53,397 nucleotides of DNA from Anaerolineae bacterium (GTDB taxonomy: Bacteria > Chloroflexota > Anaerolineae > Anaerolineales > Villigracilaceae), in NCBI GenBank assembly GCA_022013685.1, contig JAKLPV010000116.1:1-53397 (forward strand). Reading direction: 5' to 3'. The notes below the pieces were generated by a model. It worked only from the letters and a program-made list of their open reading frames with translations. It was not told the origin of the DNA and did not search any database. This document shows positions 31,660 through 39,393 of this stretch, piece after piece (within the stretch, counting starts at the first letter, position 1; each line of letters starts with the position of its first letter). Made by a program: the position numbers and the translations under genes.

Positions 31660-32064
31660 TTGGACTCGAAAAAGATGCGAATTTTAATTGTTGACGATAA
31701 TTTACCGTGGCGCAACACCTTGCAACTCTCTTTTTCGACGCTTCCGGGGGTTGAAATCATTGATGCTGTCCAGGATGGTCCCGGAGCCTTACTTGCCTGT
31801 TCGCGCACACGTCCCGATGTAGTGATTCTGGATATTGATATGCCGGGCATGGATGGATTTGAGACGGCTCGGGCGCTGCTCAAAATTTATCCAGATTTGT
31901 GGATTATCGGTGTGGCCATAGATGTTACAGAAGCCGATCAAAAACGCGCTCGCGAATCGGGGCTGCGGACAATTGTCCCAAAAGATATGGTGCTGGATTA
32001 CTTACCTGCCAGCCCGGCCTTCCCGAACACACTTTTTGGCAGGCCCACAGACAGAAGTGTGTAA
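31660..32064 (+). CDS. Single-domain response regulator receiver protein
   Basis: CheY-like receiver of 134 residues with no output domain. Seen: ILIVDDNLPWRNTL, phospho-acceptor Asp in DVVILDIDMPGMDGFE near residue 57, and Lys in TIVPKDMVLDYL near 109. The position usually held by Thr/Ser appears as Ala (IGVAIDVTEAD), so signalling may be altered. The start is TTG 31660 with GGTGAGG upstream; ATG 31675 is an alternative. It follows the kinase/regulator pair and may be a phosphate sink for that kinase, which is inference. Confidence 0.85.
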   Translation: MDSKKMRILIVDDNLPWRNTLQLSFSTLPGVEIIDAVQDGPGALLACSRTRPDVVILDIDMPGMDGFETARALLKIYPDLWIIGVAIDVTEADQKRARESGLRTIVPKDMVLDYLPASPAFPNTLFGRPTDRSV

Positions 32065-32152
32065 CGGCAATGTTGTGCAATATTTTATAAATTTGGGCAC
32101 CGGTGACAATTCGCAGCCGCAAAGCTGAGTTGAGGGGATCCGGCGCATTTTA

Positions 32153-32199
32153 GCAGGATGGCGGACCTTTCCTCCGCCATCCTGCTATGGTTTTTTTTT
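32153..32199 (+). terminator. Intrinsic terminator after the receiver gene
   Basis: Arms 32153-32165 and 32173-32185 form a perfect 13-bp stem, followed after a short gap by a run of nine T residues. Confidence 0.88.
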
Positions 32200-32248
32200 G
32201 AACCATCAGCCAGTTTCGACTGAGTTTCAAGCCGGATTCAAACGATTC

Positions 32249-32288
32249 AAGCGAATGCCTCGCTCATTTCCGAGCGGGGCATTCGCTT
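32249..32288. terminator. Hairpin between converging genes
   Basis: Outer arms 32249-32259 and 32278-32288 match perfectly, and inner bases TCGCTC/GAGCGG pair partly. It lies 26 bp beyond the tupA-type stop on the minus strand. T runs are weak on both sides, so its efficiency is uncertain. Confidence 0.55.
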
Positions 32289-32314
32289 TGTTGCATTCCA
32301 AACCCTGGGTCTGC

Positions 32315-33619
32315 TTACTCTAGCCCTAAATCGGCATCCGTCTTATCCGCGTCCGGGAAGAAGAGCGGCTGGCCGTATTGGTCCACGCCAAATTCTGCGA
32401 TCATTTTCTGGATCTCCGGGTCGATCAGGAAGTTGGCGAAAGCCAGGGCGCCCTCGTAATTGGCGTTGGGCCATTTTTCGGTGTTGACCGTGATGACATG
32501 GTAGACATTCAGCAGGGTCTTGTTGCCTTCGACGATGATTTCCAGTTCGAGATTGTTTTTGTTGGCCAGGTAGGTGGCTCGGTCAGTCAGTGTATAGGCT
32601 TGTTTTTCCGAGGCAATCGTCAGCGTGGCGCCCATGCCCTGGCCCGATTCGATGTACCAGCCCAAACCTGCGGGTTCCAATTCGGCTTTTTTCCAGAAGC
32701 TCAGTTCCATTTTGTGCGTGCCCGAATCGTCACCGCGCGAGACAAAAGCGGCGCTTTTCTCGAAGATGGCTCGGAAAGCGTCTGCCGGGCCGGCGCCTTT
32801 GATACCGGCCGGGTCTTCTGCCGGGCCAACGATGATGAAGTCGTTATGCATAACCAGGAAACGGTCCTTGCCGAAACCGGCTTCCATCAGGGTTTTTTCG
32901 GATGCGGGCGCGTGGACGAGCAGGACATCGGCATTGCCTTCTTCACCCATTTTGAGCGCCGCGCCGGTTCCAACCGCCACAGTTTGAACGGTGTAGCCGG
33001 TTTGCTCTTGAAAGAGCGGGACCAGCACGTCGAGCAGACCAGAATCCTGGGTGGAGGTGGTGGTGGCCAGGATCAGGGTCGGGTTGGCGGCCGGGACAAC
33101 TGCCGCGGCAGCCAGCACTTCGATTTTGACGACATCCTTGACCCAGGCTTTGCTCGAAAGGTTGGGCATAACCATGTTGAACTTGCCATCGGCGATGCCG
33201 ATCAGGCAGTCGGCGCAGGCTTGCACGTCAGCCAGGGCTACTTCGGCGCTAAAATCGTCGCTGGCGGTGAGCACGATGGCGCTGGCGCCTTCGGCCAGGC
33301 CGGCTTTTTCAAGGGCGGCATTCAGGCGTATGCCTTCATATTCTGTCGGGCCGTTTTTGGGATGCTCGGCGGTCAGTTTGACCACTTCCAGCCCGGCGGT
33401 GTCGGCGCTGATCAGGGTGAACTCGGCACTGACAGCGCCGCTGATGACGAGAGAAGCTCCGGGGTCGGCGGGGGGAACTTCAGCAGTCGGCGCTTCAGCG
33501 GCTGGAGCGGTCGGTTCAACGGGAGCAGGCTCGGGGGTGGCAGCGGGCGCGCACGCGGAAAGCGCCACAGCCAGTACCAGGAACAGGGTTAGTAGGATGT
33601 TGCGGGAGGTGAATTTCAT
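32315..33619 (-). CDS. TupA-type tungstate-binding lipoprotein with an N-terminal PF00174-like domain
   Basis: Exported binding protein of 434 residues. A lipobox signal (VALSAC) and a Pro/Ala/Glu linker precede a domain of about 100 residues (60-165) with the pattern seen in small sulfite-oxidase-fold (molybdopterin-oxidoreductase) domains: LTAEHPKNGPTEYEGIRLNA, VQACADCLIGI, SSKAWVKDVVKIEV. From residue about 180 a TupA domain follows: LILATTTSTQDSGLLDVL (oxyanion loop), GEEGNADVLLVHAPASE, FVSRGDDSGTHKMEL. TupA binds tungstate very selectively. The fusion with the upstream domain is unusual. No TupB or TupC is adjacent; the only permease in the locus is the WtpB type at 35652. Confidence 0.86.
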   Translation of the reverse strand: MKFTSRNILLTLFLVLAVALSACAPAATPEPAPVEPTAPAAEAPTAEVPPADPGASLVISGAVSAEFTLISADTAGLEVVKLTAEHPKNGPTEYEGIRLNAALEKAGLAEGASAIVLTASDDFSAEVALADVQACADCLIGIADGKFNMVMPNLSSKAWVKDVVKIEVLAAAAVVPAANPTLILATTTSTQDSGLLDVLVPLFQEQTGYTVQTVAVGTGAALKMGEEGNADVLLVHAPASEKTLMEAGFGKDRFLVMHNDFIIVGPAEDPAGIKGAGPADAFRAIFEKSAAFVSRGDDSGTHKMELSFWKKAELEPAGLGWYIESGQGMGATLTIASEKQAYTLTDRATYLANKNNLELEIIVEGNKTLLNVYHVITVNTEKWPNANYEGALAFANFLIDPEIQKMIAEFGVDQYGQPLFFPDADKTDADLGLE

Positions 33620-33622
33620 ATC

Positions 33623-34198
33623 TTATCCTTTTCTTGAAGATTTTGAGATTTTACGGATGCCCAGCACAAGCAGCGCGCCGAACAAGCCGCCAATCAACCC
33701 ATATAGAAAGTGGCTCGCGACAGGGTAAGCGACGCCAAAGCGGAAGGAGCCAAACGACCAGCCGGAAGCAACCGTGATAATCAGCCGGATGAGTGGTTTG
33801 GTGGTGTGGGCCAGACCGCCGAGCAGCATGAAGAACCAGACCTTGTCGGCATGGCGTGGCAGGGAGCGGAAGGCCAGGTCTACCAACGGGCCGGGCACCG
33901 AGTAGATGACCCAGATGAAAGGGTCGCGCCCGATCCAGCCGGTTAGTGCGGCAGCGCCAACAGCGCCCAGGCTGGTCAGGCTGCCTGCCGGGCCGAGACG
34001 TGAGAAGGCGCGCCCCATCAAAAGGAGCGCTATCCATTCGATGCCGTGATGACCGGGCAGGTTGAGCGGCCAGCGGAAAGCCTGGTGCAGCACGACGGAC
34101 ATTGCGCCGGCGCTGACCAGCAGCAAGGCTTCGAGCCAGGCCGGCAGTTCAATCGGAAATGCTTTTGATCTGGTCTTTAGCGAGGATGTACCATTCAT
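33623..34198 (-). CDS. Integral membrane protein, function unknown
   Basis: Hydrophobic protein of 191 residues with about five or six helices (LEALLLVSAGAMSVVLHQAF, WIALLLMGRAF, PFIWVIYSVPGPLVDLAF, KVWFFMLLGGLAH, FLYGLIGGLFGALLVLGI). Overall look is like substrate-specific (S) components of ECF transporters, but I see no diagnostic motif. It overlaps the TiaS-like gene by 50 bases and ends three bases before the TupA-type gene, so it belongs to the tungstate operon. A role in oxyanion uptake or anchoring is possible and untested. Confidence 0.7.
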   Translation of the reverse strand: MNGTSSLKTRSKAFPIELPAWLEALLLVSAGAMSVVLHQAFRWPLNLPGHHGIEWIALLLMGRAFSRLGPAGSLTSLGAVGAAALTGWIGRDPFIWVIYSVPGPLVDLAFRSLPRHADKVWFFMLLGGLAHTTKPLIRLIITVASGWSFGSFRFGVAYPVASHFLYGLIGGLFGALLVLGIRKISKSSRKG

Positions 34199-34871
34199 TG
34201 TTTTTCTCCTCTACAAATAGGATGGCCTGGCTGCCGCGCAGGATGGGGCGTACCCATTCTCCGACATCGACCAGGGTGTGTGGGGGGAGCGCATGGCCTT
34301 CAAGGGTTTTCACCGCATCAATATGGCCCAGGGCGCACAGTTCAGAAACAGGATATTGACCTTTCAGGTCGCGCAGCCCGGGCAGCCAAAGGAAGCGCCC
34401 GTCGTTGCCAGCGTGGTGCAGGCCGACCGCCGCCAGCGCGCCGATGATTCCGCCGCCGGTGCCGGTCAGGCCTTCGAGGCGGATGCCGTCCTGGATGGCG
34501 GTTTGCTCGGCTTCGAGTTTGGTCAGCACAACCTGTTTGGCGCGCACTCCAAAGGCTCTCATGCAGGGCGTGACGCGCTCCCAATCGACGAGGCATAAGC
34601 CGGCATCCGAGCCGGGAGCGCTTTCGTTGAGCAGGAACTCGCGGCTGGCGCTCCAGATCTGGTCTTCGTTGGCCGGGTCGGCCTGGACGGTGAGGCAAGC
34701 CGAACTGTTGTGCGAGGTGAACGGGATTTCAGGGGAGACCAGCAGTTGATGGCGGGTAATGGCAAGCGGGCTGGCCAGCCCCTCTAAAAATTGGGCCAAC
34801 TGGCGCACGCGATGCCCTGTTCCACGGGTTTCGAGATTGTCTGTATCGTCAATACCGATTAAGTAGCGCAT
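34149..34871 (-). CDS. TiaS-like (TCKD-type) protein in the tungstate operon
   Basis: Soluble protein of 240 residues. The start YLIGIDDTDNLETRGTGHRV matches the N-terminal DDTD signature of archaeal TiaS, the tRNA-Ile2 agmatidine synthetase with its TCKD kinase domain; TSHNSSACLTV and GLTGTGGGIIGALAAVGLH fit the same fold. The zinc-ribbon and OB parts of real TiaS are absent and bacteria do not use agmatidine, so a different role is likely. I chose ATG 34871; a GTG at 34910 would extend it by 13 residues into a hairpin. Relatives beside molybdate or tungstate transporters would suggest a link to cofactor use. Confidence 0.7.
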   Translation of the reverse strand: MRYLIGIDDTDNLETRGTGHRVRQLAQFLEGLASPLAITRHQLLVSPEIPFTSHNSSACLTVQADPANEDQIWSASREFLLNESAPGSDAGLCLVDWERVTPCMRAFGVRAKQVVLTKLEAEQTAIQDGIRLEGLTGTGGGIIGALAAVGLHHAGNDGRFLWLPGLRDLKGQYPVSELCALGHIDAVKTLEGHALPPHTLVDVGEWVRPILRGSQAILFVEEKNNEWYILAKDQIKSISD

Positions 34872-34906
34872 GATTTTCTCTCGATAAGTTTTGGCTTTTT
34901 GCAAGT

Positions 34907-34944
34907 CCACTTTCTACTTTCTAAACATAGAAAGTAGAAAGTGG
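34907..34944. repeat. Perfect 17-bp inverted repeat built of heptads
   Basis: Arms 34907-34923 and 34928-34944 with loop AACA. Each arm contains the heptad ACTTTCT twice (or its complement), so it is a 7-bp tandem repeat folded on itself. It lies between two minus-strand genes and could act as a processing or termination hairpin, although no T run follows. Confidence 0.8.
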
Positions 34945-34958
34945 AGCAGAGATGTGAT

Positions 34959-35411
34959 CTATTTGACTTCAATCCTGGCTACATCCTTCGTCCAGTTGGC
35001 CTTGGGGATGTAGTTGGTGGAGAGTTTGACCGTGCCGTGGTTGGTGAAGTCAAGGATCGTGGTTTCGTCCTGGATCTGTTCCCAGGTCAGGCTGGCCGGG
35101 TTGCTGCTACCGCTGAGATTGACCTCGCTGAACTCGGTCACGCCAGCGGCGCTCAGTACATCCATCAGTTTGACGCCTTCTTCAACTTTGCCTTCGGCTT
35201 CCATCTGTGCCAGGGGCAGTTTCTTCAGGTCATCCCAGGTAAAGCTCACTTCGCTCCCGTCTGGTTTGATAACCACAAACAGCGCGTCCGAACCTGGGGT
35301 TGGCTGAAGTTCCTGTGGCGTCTTGGGTGGGGAGGTTGTTTCAGTGGCCGGTGCGGCACAGGCAGAGAGTAAGAGCAGCAGGGCCAGCAAAAAGAATGCG
35401 ATCTGTTTCAT
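34959..35411 (-). CDS. Lipoprotein with one PF00174-like domain
   Basis: Exported lipoprotein of 150 residues: signal with LLLLSAC lipobox, Pro/Thr linker, then a single small domain (FVVIKPDGSEVSFTWDDLKK, GVKLMDVLSAAGV, KANWTKDVARIEVK). The final WxKDVxxIEV motif and the GVxLxxxLxxAGV element are shared with the domains at 32315 and 37758 and with sulfite-oxidase-fold molybdopterin domains. The active-site Cys of true molybdoenzymes is not evident, so it may bind a metal oxyanion or a cofactor rather than catalyse. It is four bases from the Mop gene. Confidence 0.72.
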   Translation of the reverse strand: MKQIAFFLLALLLLLSACAAPATETTSPPKTPQELQPTPGSDALFVVIKPDGSEVSFTWDDLKKLPLAQMEAEGKVEEGVKLMDVLSAAGVTEFSEVNLSGSSNPASLTWEQIQDETTILDFTNHGTVKLSTNYIPKANWTKDVARIEVK

Positions 35412-35414
35412 GGG

Positions 35415-35624
35415 CTAATCCACGCCGATCATGATGTTGGAGGCTTTGATGACTGCGTAGGCTTGTTTGCCTTCGGCCAGGCCGAGGCTTTCAACCGATG
35501 TGTTGGTGATGATCGAAACCAATTTTTCGCCGCCTGGCAGTTCGATCGTGACTTCTGAATTGACCGCACCTTTGACGATTTGCACAACTTCGCCTTTTAA
35601 GATATTGCGAGCGCTGAGTTTCAT
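35415..35624 (-). CDS. Mop/TOBE domain molybdate- or tungstate-binding protein
   Basis: Single TOBE/Mop domain of 69 residues: LSARNILKGEVVQIVKGAVN, then EVTIELPGGEKLVSIITN, then ESLGLAEGKQAYAVIKASN. Molbindins of this size form hexamers that store molybdate or tungstate in the cytoplasm, and the same domain regulates ModC and ModE. AAGGAG is found upstream. Its place between permease and lipoprotein supports an oxyanion role. Confidence 0.93.
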   Translation of the reverse strand: MKLSARNILKGEVVQIVKGAVNSEVTIELPGGEKLVSIITNTSVESLGLAEGKQAYAVIKASNIMIGVD

Positions 35625-35651
35625 GTTCTTCTCCTTTTCATTCTGTGATTC

Positions 35652-36437
35652 TTATTCCTGCCTTGGCAGCAACGCCAGACGCAGGACGATAAACACAACC
35701 AGAGAAATTGCGATCAGCAGGGCCGCGACCGGTTGGGCGGCATCCAGGCCGAAACCCTGAAAACGCTCGAAGACCAGCACCGGCACGATCTTGGGGTGGT
35801 AGGAAAGTATGACCACCGCGCCAAACTCGCTGATGCCGCGCGCCCACATCATCAGTGCGCCGCCCATCACTCCGCGCCAGGCCAACGGCAGGGTAATGTG
35901 CCAGAAAGCATCGAAGGGCGTTGCGCCGTCAGTTTGGGCAACCCATTCCAACTCATCATCGACCAGCGCGAAAGATTCACGGCTTAGGTTAACCAGGAAG
36001 GGCAGACTGACAAACAACATGCCAACTACAATGCCGCCCAGGTTATCGGTGAAGGTGATCCCGAGCGGCTCCAGCCCGCTGCCGAGCAATCCGCGCCGGC
36101 CAAAGACCAGCAACAGGGCAACCCCGGCCGCCGTATGCGGAATGATCACCGGCAGGTTGACCAGCGCCTCGACCAGCCGCTTGCCGCGGAATTTACGCCG
36201 CGCCAACAAATACGCCAGCGGAATGCCGGTCAGCGCTGCCAGGGCGGTGGCGATCGAGGCTGCGCCAAAAGTCAGGCCGATCGAGCCCAGCACTTCCGGG
36301 TCGGTCAGCGCCCACAGAAAATCGGCGGCACTGGTATCGAGAAAAATGCTGATCAGCGGCAGAATGATAAAGAGCAGCAACAAACCGCCGAGCCCCGCAA
36401 AGAGCAGGTCGAGCCACGGGGCCTGTGGACGGGTCAA
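35652..36437 (-). CDS. Tungstate/molybdate ABC transporter permease (WtpB/ModB type)
   Basis: Membrane permease of 261 residues with six hydrophobic helices. The EAA-type loop that contacts the ATPase is present: EWVAQTDGATPFDAFWHITLP near residue 170, and GISEFGAVVILSYHPKIVPV follows, typical of molybdate, tungstate and sulfate permeases. It overlaps the WtpA-type gene by four bases. No gene for the cognate ATPase (ModC/WtpC) is in the locus, so it must lie elsewhere. Confidence 0.9.
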   Translation of the reverse strand: MTRPQAPWLDLLFAGLGGLLLLFIILPLISIFLDTSAADFLWALTDPEVLGSIGLTFGAASIATALAALTGIPLAYLLARRKFRGKRLVEALVNLPVIIPHTAAGVALLLVFGRRGLLGSGLEPLGITFTDNLGGIVVGMLFVSLPFLVNLSRESFALVDDELEWVAQTDGATPFDAFWHITLPLAWRGVMGGALMMWARGISEFGAVVILSYHPKIVPVLVFERFQGFGLDAAQPVAALLIAISLVVFIVLRLALLPRQE

Positions 36438-37561
36438 GGCATCTCCGCGAGGGGAACGGTCAGGGCTTGCAGGTTCTCCGGCAGGTTGGCGAAGCCATCC
36501 GCCAGGGCGGTTTCAAAGAGTGGATGATGATTCTCATCCATGATGGCGCGACCTTCGGGTGAGAGCAGGAAGGCGATGAACAATGCCGCTTCGCCCGGGT
36601 GCGGCGCACTCAACGGGATCGTTATGCCGTAGCCGATGCGTTCGCCGCGAAACTCGGGTTTGACGCTGGCAAAACGCCGAAAATCAAGGTTGACTTGCAC
36701 GCTCTTGTAAAGGTTCTCGAAGGCCGCCTCGCCCATATTTACTTCATCGGGCAGGCGCAGCAACCCCAGGCCGTGTTGGGCGATAACGCTTTCGTACTCG
36801 AAGGCATAATCCAGGTCGCCCGATTGCAGCAGGGCGATCAGTTGGATGCTTGCCCCTCGCAGGACAACGTGCGCGCCGCTTTTGCTTTCGAAGATTTCGG
36901 GCACGGTAATGGTGGTCAGATCGTCGTCGCGGAAAATTGTCAGCCCGTAACTGAACTGCCCATCGAACATGGGTGCAAACAGGTTGTAGCGTTTGGCGCG
37001 TTCTTCGGCCAGGGCAAAAGCCATCAGGGCGCGATACCCGGCAGCATCGAAACGCGGGTCGGCAATGCCGATGCGCACATCTGGCCGGGATAAAATTTCA
37101 GCCCAGTTTTCGGCGTTGATTTCATCGGCGTATTTGCTGTCTTTGTTGTAGGCCAGCGCCAGGTGGTTGCTGGCATAGCGGATGTACCAGTCGGCGTAGG
37201 GTTGGCCGGTATCGGTATCCGGGTTGTTCGTGGCGTACATCAACATCGGGATCAAGGCTGCATCGGCGGTGGCGACAATGTCAATCGGCTCGTGCAGCTC
37301 GGTGGCATGCCTGATGACCTGGATGCTGCCGTGGTACTCGGGCAAAACGTCGATGTTTGGATATTTTTCTTCGAAGGCTTTTTCGAGCGCGGCGAAGGGC
37401 TGGATCAAGCTCCCGGCGGCGAACACCACCAGCGGCGTTTTTTGCGAAGCATCCCTGTGGGACTCAACCGGATTCGGATTCACCGGAGCCGGCGTGCCGT
37501 TACAGGAAGCGAGTCCCAGCGTGAGGGCGAGCAGGAGAAAGGTGCAGAGGAGTTTGGGCAT
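36434..37561 (-). CDS. Tungstate/molybdate-binding lipoprotein (WtpA type)
   Basis: Exported binding protein of 375 residues with lipobox LGLASC. Seen: VVFAAGSLIQPFAALEKAFE (oxyanion loop), YHGSIQVIRHATELHEPIDI, WYIRYASNHLALAYNKDSKY, and DYAFEYESVIAQHG with the carboxylate that gives octahedral metal coordination in WtpA proteins. I chose ATG 37561. An in-frame ATG at 37576 is possible but falls in the end of a palindromic repeat. It is the first transporter gene of the operon and is followed directly by the permease. Confidence 0.9.
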   Translation of the reverse strand: MPKLLCTFLLLALTLGLASCNGTPAPVNPNPVESHRDASQKTPLVVFAAGSLIQPFAALEKAFEEKYPNIDVLPEYHGSIQVIRHATELHEPIDIVATADAALIPMLMYATNNPDTDTGQPYADWYIRYASNHLALAYNKDSKYADEINAENWAEILSRPDVRIGIADPRFDAAGYRALMAFALAEERAKRYNLFAPMFDGQFSYGLTIFRDDDLTTITVPEIFESKSGAHVVLRGASIQLIALLQSGDLDYAFEYESVIAQHGLGLLRLPDEVNMGEAAFENLYKSVQVNLDFRRFASVKPEFRGERIGYGITIPLSAPHPGEAALFIAFLLSPEGRAIMDENHHPLFETALADGFANLPENLQALTVPLAEMP

Positions 37562-37571
37562 GATTTTCAAT

Positions 37572-37748
37572 GTCATTGCGAGTGAGCGTACTGTGCGAGC
37601 GACACATTCTCTGGCGCTCAGTGCCAGTGAGCAATCTTCGATTAATCGGCGAGTTCTCAGGGGAAGACTTTGCCCATTAAATGGGGGATTGCTTCGTTGG
37701 GCTTACCTGCCATGGCGGGCGCTGCCAGGGGCGCCTCCTCGCAATGAC
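37572..37748. repeat. GTCATTGCGAG palindromic element, 177 bp
   Basis: GTCATTGCGAG begins at 37572 and CTCGCAATGAC ends at 37748. Inside are GAGCAATCTTCG and GATTGCTTCG in opposite orientation, the usual element core. It separates the three-domain lipoprotein gene from the WtpA gene within one operon. Confidence 0.85.
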
Positions 37749-37757
37749 ATGATGGGG

Positions 37758-39200
37758 TCACTTCACTTCAATACTGACCACATCCTTGGCCCAGAAATTG
37801 CTTTCCATGCCGGGCAGGACGAGTTTGAACTTCTCAGCAGTTTCGGTGAACCCGAAAAGGCAGTTTTCGCAGGCCAAAACATCGGCCAGGCCGATTTCAA
37901 CCACGAAACCATCGGCAGCGGTGACAACCAGGGTGGCCGCGTCCTCTTGAACGCCTGCCAGTTCGAGCAGGGCTTTCAACGAAACGCCTTCATAATCCTC
38001 AGTGCCCTTCTTGGGATGTTCGGCGGTGATTTTGAGCACTTCCATGCCGCGCAGGGCGGCTTCGTTCAGGGTCAATTCCTTGTCTACCAGGCCGGTTACG
38101 GCCAAGGTGGCCTGGTCGGCGGGGACATTGGCCACCGTGCCGCTTTCGACGGCTGGAACATTGACCTTGATCTCGGTAATCATCCCGGCCATTTCGTTCT
38201 TTTGCAGGTCAGAACCGACCAGGCGCAGCGGGAAATATTTCTCATCGAGCGGGTTTTCGTTGACCTTGTGCGCCACGATGATGTTCATGTTGCGCAGCAG
38301 GCGCTTGGCATCGAAGGTGACGGTGTAGCCGTCGCTGGAAATCACATCGACGGTATAACCGGCTTCAACCAGGTCAGTGTTGTAGGCGGCGATGCCTTCG
38401 TGGGTGTTTTCATCGTCCACGCCGCCGACCAGCACGTAGAGCGGCACACCGACCCATTCCTGGGCCTTGTCGTCGGTCCAGCTTGCGCCGTGGCACTGCG
38501 GGGCCGAGCACGATTCGATGGTGCCGCGGTCGTAAGCATCTTCGATGCCGCCGACGGCTTTTAGCTGCCATTCCATGACCAGCGGTTTGATCTCGATTTT
38601 ATTGACCCATTTGACGGCCCAGTGACCATCCGTGACCTGGTCGAGCTTGTCGCTGATCACGATCAGGCGCAGAATGCCATCCTCTTTCGGATCGAGTGCT
38701 TTGCCATCGATTTCATAAGCCACCATGGCGGTTAATTCGACCGGTTTTTTGAGTTCGTCGCCCTTGATCGGATCGTAAGCGATGAAAGTGCCGTTCATGA
38801 TCTGGTCATACGAGAAGGTAATGCTGTAACCGTCTTCGGCGACCACGTTCAGACCGTTGGTCTCATCCATGCCGGCCATTTCTGCCAGATCTTTGAGCGC
38901 CACACCTTTGAACAGGATCGGTGGGGTGATCTTGCCCGTGCTGCTCTTGATGCCGCCATAGCCTTCGGTGGCGGGCAGGGCCATTAGCTCTTCCAGGGTG
39001 AAGGAGCGCGTTTCGTTAAGGGTTACGATCTCAAAGACTGGTTCACCAACTGGCGCAGTGGTGGGGGCTGCGGTTGGGGCGTCAGTCGGTTCTTCGATAA
39101 CGGGAGTCGGCCGCGGGGTGTTCGCCGAGCAAGCGGCAAAGACCAGGGCCAGAGCAAGCAGTAATCCCCCAAGCAAAAATAAACGTTTGTACAGTTTCAT
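37758..39200 (-). CDS. Lipoprotein with three PF00174-like domains
   Basis: Exported lipoprotein of 480 residues: signal with VFAAC lipobox, Thr/Pro linker, then three tandem domains (about residues 55-210, 210-350, 360-480). Each contains an LxxLxxL/GVxLxxLxxLAG element and ends with a V(K)xIE(I/V)K strand (NKIEIKP, TEIKVNV, DVVSIEVK). The third is closest to the domain fused to TupA, including LACENCLFGF. The second has CSAPQCHGAS, a CX4CH pattern. The fold resembles the sulfite-oxidase (Oxidored_molyb) domain, but a molybdopterin Cys is not clear. First gene of the tungstate operon, behind a strong promoter, so it is probably the major product. Confidence 0.78.
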   Translation of the reverse strand: MKLYKRLFLLGGLLLALALVFAACSANTPRPTPVIEEPTDAPTAAPTTAPVGEPVFEIVTLNETRSFTLEELMALPATEGYGGIKSSTGKITPPILFKGVALKDLAEMAGMDETNGLNVVAEDGYSITFSYDQIMNGTFIAYDPIKGDELKKPVELTAMVAYEIDGKALDPKEDGILRLIVISDKLDQVTDGHWAVKWVNKIEIKPLVMEWQLKAVGGIEDAYDRGTIESCSAPQCHGASWTDDKAQEWVGVPLYVLVGGVDDENTHEGIAAYNTDLVEAGYTVDVISSDGYTVTFDAKRLLRNMNIIVAHKVNENPLDEKYFPLRLVGSDLQKNEMAGMITEIKVNVPAVESGTVANVPADQATLAVTGLVDKELTLNEAALRGMEVLKITAEHPKKGTEDYEGVSLKALLELAGVQEDAATLVVTAADGFVVEIGLADVLACENCLFGFTETAEKFKLVLPGMESNFWAKDVVSIEVK

Positions 39201-39264
39201 TGCATTCTCCTAGAAATTGTGATGTTTTCCATCCAAAAGGGAAGGAAGTGTTGGGTTAGGCTCT

Positions 39265-39316
39265 ATATTAAGGAAAAACTTAATATCATTCTAGTAGGGG
39301 TTAACAATAGAGTCAA
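39265..39316 (-). promoter_or_regulatory. Promoter and operator of the tungstate operon
   Basis: On the minus strand TTGACT (39316-39311), 17 bp, TAGAAT (39293-39288). Directly downstream, at the expected start of transcription, ATATTAAG (39265-39272) and CTTAATAT (39279-39286) form a perfect 8-bp dyad with a 6-bp spacer: the position of a repressor site. The sequence is not the ModE consensus I know. Confidence 0.7.
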
Positions 39317-39393
39317 GATGAACATTCATCCTTATTTTTTGTGAGATTTGTTCTCAAGAAGAATGGCTTTTTGGGAATCTCCGTGGTAAAACC

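Noticed and set aside
32378..33592. Long plus-strand frame opposite the TupA-type gene
   Set aside because: Low-complexity Gly/Asp/Arg translation, no start signals, and the minus-strand protein is clearly real.
37572..37748. Insertion sequence
   Set aside because: The element is under 200 bp and has no transposase frame; it is a palindromic repeat. No complete insertion sequence or integrase was found in the window.
37224..38564. Long plus-strand frame opposite the WtpA gene and the three-domain lipoprotein
   Set aside because: It crosses a palindromic repeat and two real genes on the other strand; no domain is visible.
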